From NCBI RefSeq assembly GCF_000185145.2, contig NZ_GL833119.1, forward strand, positions 1,046,668 to 1,110,667: 64,000 bases of DNA, read 5' to 3'. Of this stretch, positions 62,707 through 64,000 are shown one piece after another. A model generated the notes under the pieces. The model saw nothing but the letters and a program-made list of their open reading frames with translations, searched no databases and was not told the DNA's origin. The DNA is from Hoylesella oralis ATCC 33269. Lineage in GTDB: Bacteria; Bacteroidota; Bacteroidia; Bacteroidales; Bacteroidaceae. The position numbers and the translations under genes were made by a program. Numbering within the stretch: position 1 is the first letter of the stretch; every line of letters starts with the position of its first letter.

Positions 62707-64000
62707 ATGATTCATTTTAAAATCATATATAAGATATTAGGATCGTTGCTTTTCATCGAAGCATCGCTGATGATATGCTGCCTTGTTATGGCACTTTGTT
62801 ACAATGAAGACGATCTCTTTGCTTTCATTGTATCGGTTATAACGACGTTATTTTGCGCTTTCGTGCTCCGACATGTGGGGCGTAATGCCGATAATTTCCT
62901 ATCTTTACGCGATGCTTACCTCGTTGTAACGTTGGCATGGATGGTATTCAGCCTTTTCGGAACGTTGCCCTTCATCATCAGCGGCTACGTTCCGAGCTTC
63001 ACAGATGCCTATTTCGAAACCATGTCGGGGTTCACTACAACCGGCGCAACCGTAATAGATAACGTTGATATATTGCCGCATGGCTTGCTTTTCTGGCGTT
63101 CTTTAACGCAGTGGATAGGCGGTCTTGGCATCGTATTCTTCACGATTGCCCTCCTTCCCTCGATGGTCGGCGGCTCCGTTAAGGTGTTTTCGGCAGAAGC
63201 AACCGGCCCGATCAATTCCAAATTACACCCGAGATTGTCGATGAGTGCCAAATGGATATGGATGGTATATCTCGTTCTTACGGCAGCATGTTTCGGGTGT
63301 TATCTGCTTGGAGGTATGAACTGGTTCGACGGACTGAACTTTTCGATGTCGACAACAGCCACAGGCGGGTTCGCTACTCATAACGAGAGTATCAGCTATT
63401 TTCATTCCCCGACGCTGGAATATGTATGCACCGTGTTTACTTTTCTATCGGGAGTGAACTTCACTTTGCTATATTTTTCGGCAGCAAAGTTTAAGTTCAA
63501 GCAGCTTTTCAGCAATGCAGAGTTCCGTTTCTACTTGCTTCTGATCGTTTCGTTTTCACTGTTTATCATGCTTGAACTGATAATTCGTAACCATTACGAC
63601 ATAGAACATGCCTTCCGTTCGGGCATTTTCCAAGTGGTATCGTTTATCACTACCACCGGTCTCTTCAACGATGATGCGGGCAAGTGGCCGCATGTAACGT
63701 GGGTAATCCTTGCCATTTGCATGTTTTTCGGTGCCTGTTCGGGCAGTACAAGCGGCGGTATGAAGTGCATACGTGGCGTAATGTTGCTCAAAATCATTAA
63801 GAACGAATTCCGACAGATACTGCATCCCAATGCGGTGTTGCCTATGAAAATCGACGGTGTGAACGTACAGCAGCAGAAACGTGTTACGCTTTTGGCTTTC
63901 CTCACCGTGTACCTTATTCTTTGTCTTATTGTGTCTTTCACCATGATAGCAGTAGGAGTAGACAATACGAATGCCATAACCATCACCCTCAGCAGTATCG
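62707..64000 (+). CDS. trkH: Trk potassium channel subunit TrkH (C-terminus outside window)
   Basis: The frame opens with ATG at 62707 and stays open to the window edge (431 codons). It encodes a multi-helix membrane protein of the TrkH/KtrB family: SGYVPSFTDAYFETMSGFTTTGATV is the first pore loop with its selectivity glycine, followed by LTQWIGGLGIVFF, MSTTATGGFATHNE as the second and ITTTGLFNDD as the third. It partners TrkA to import potassium. An AGGAGG lies one base from the start, unusually close for a Shine-Dalgarno sequence. Confidence 0.93.
   Translation, partial: MIHFKIIYKILGSLLFIEASLMICCLVMALCYNEDDLFAFIVSVITTLFCAFVLRHVGRNADNFLSLRDAYLVVTLAWMVFSLFGTLPFIISGYVPSFTDAYFETMSGFTTTGATVIDNVDILPHGLLFWRSLTQWIGGLGIVFFTIALLPSMVGGSVKVFSAEATGPINSKLHPRLSMSAKWIWMVYLVLTAACFGCYLLGGMNWFDGLNFSMSTTATGGFATHNESISYFHSPTLEYVCTVFTFLSGVNFTLLYFSAAKFKFKQLFSNAEFRFYLLLIVSFSLFIMLELIIRNHYDIEHAFRSGIFQVVSFITTTGLFNDDAGKWPHVTWVILAICMFFGACSGSTSGGMKCIRGVMLLKIIKNEFRQILHPNAVLPMKIDGVNVQQQKRVTLLAFLTVYLILCLIVSFTMIAVGVDNTNAITITLSSI

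Overview
The window is a chromosomal segment of a Bacteroidota bacterium, most likely order Bacteroidales and probably Prevotellaceae-like. The signs are a SusC/SusD pair, the type IX secretion translocon protein SprA next to ruvA, a fimbrillin-type lipoprotein, ECF sigma/FecR-like/outer-membrane receptor regulation, meso-diaminopimelate dehydrogenase, a lack of strong Shine-Dalgarno sequences, and more than twenty copies of the Bacteroides-type promoter (-7 TAnnTTTG, often with a -33 TTTG or TTG about 19-21 bases upstream). The family-level guess is inference; there is no rRNA here.

Layout. 1-4457 (minus): a possible operon of an HU-like DNA-binding protein, an SMR efflux pump, a GmrSD-type DUF262/DUF1524 protein, a secreted protein of unknown function and an esterase cut by the window edge. 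4924-5783 (plus): MmcQ/YjbR and SnoaL-like proteins. 5980-8323 (minus): a fimbrillin-like lipoprotein preceded by a 70-residue peptide; its predicted leader RNA holds an uninterrupted 53-base TG/CA microsatellite. 8394-15310: housekeeping genes (tadA, yraN, birA, pyrH, a coiled-coil lipoprotein, rsmI, tdk, an AI-2E-family permease, tRNA-Lys) and a 185-bp inverted-repeat-bounded segment upstream of tdk. 15504-15689: a decayed ECF sigma fragment. 16019-22825 (minus): a GH92 mannosidase, then an outer-membrane receptor, FecR-like anti-sigma and ECF sigma trio. 23228-26949: a DUF3239-like membrane protein, a small outer-membrane barrel and an NhaP-type antiporter. 27100-32033: L-rhamnose catabolism (rhaD, rhaB, rhaA, rhaT) without a local regulator. 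32321-33871 (minus): an isolated, AT-rich gene for a lipoprotein of the thiol-activated (cholesterol-dependent) cytolysin family, the most striking gene here. 34450-41594: fhs, NhaD antiporter, GNAT acetyltransferase, small outer-membrane protein, cysK and metY. 42122-50435 (minus): the 2526-residue SprA and ruvA. 50642-57148: ddh, an FMN-binding protein and an orphan SusC/SusD pair, with a 199-bp inverted-repeat element in between. 57501-64000: a secreted C1-family peptidase whose promoter region is duplicated as a 66-bp tandem repeat, then dxs-trkA-trkH (trkH runs off the end).

How genes work together: rhamnose is imported by RhaT and converted by RhaA, RhaB and RhaD to dihydroxyacetone phosphate and lactaldehyde. 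MetY and CysK form a sulfur-assimilation operon. TrkA and TrkH form a potassium uptake system. SprA would export proteins across the outer membrane, although no cargo with a recognisable C-terminal sorting domain was spotted here. The accessory interest lies in surface and toxin genes (cytolysin, fimbrillin, SusCD) and in non-coding DNA that looks built for variable expression (microsatellite, two inverted-repeat cassettes, duplicated promoter).
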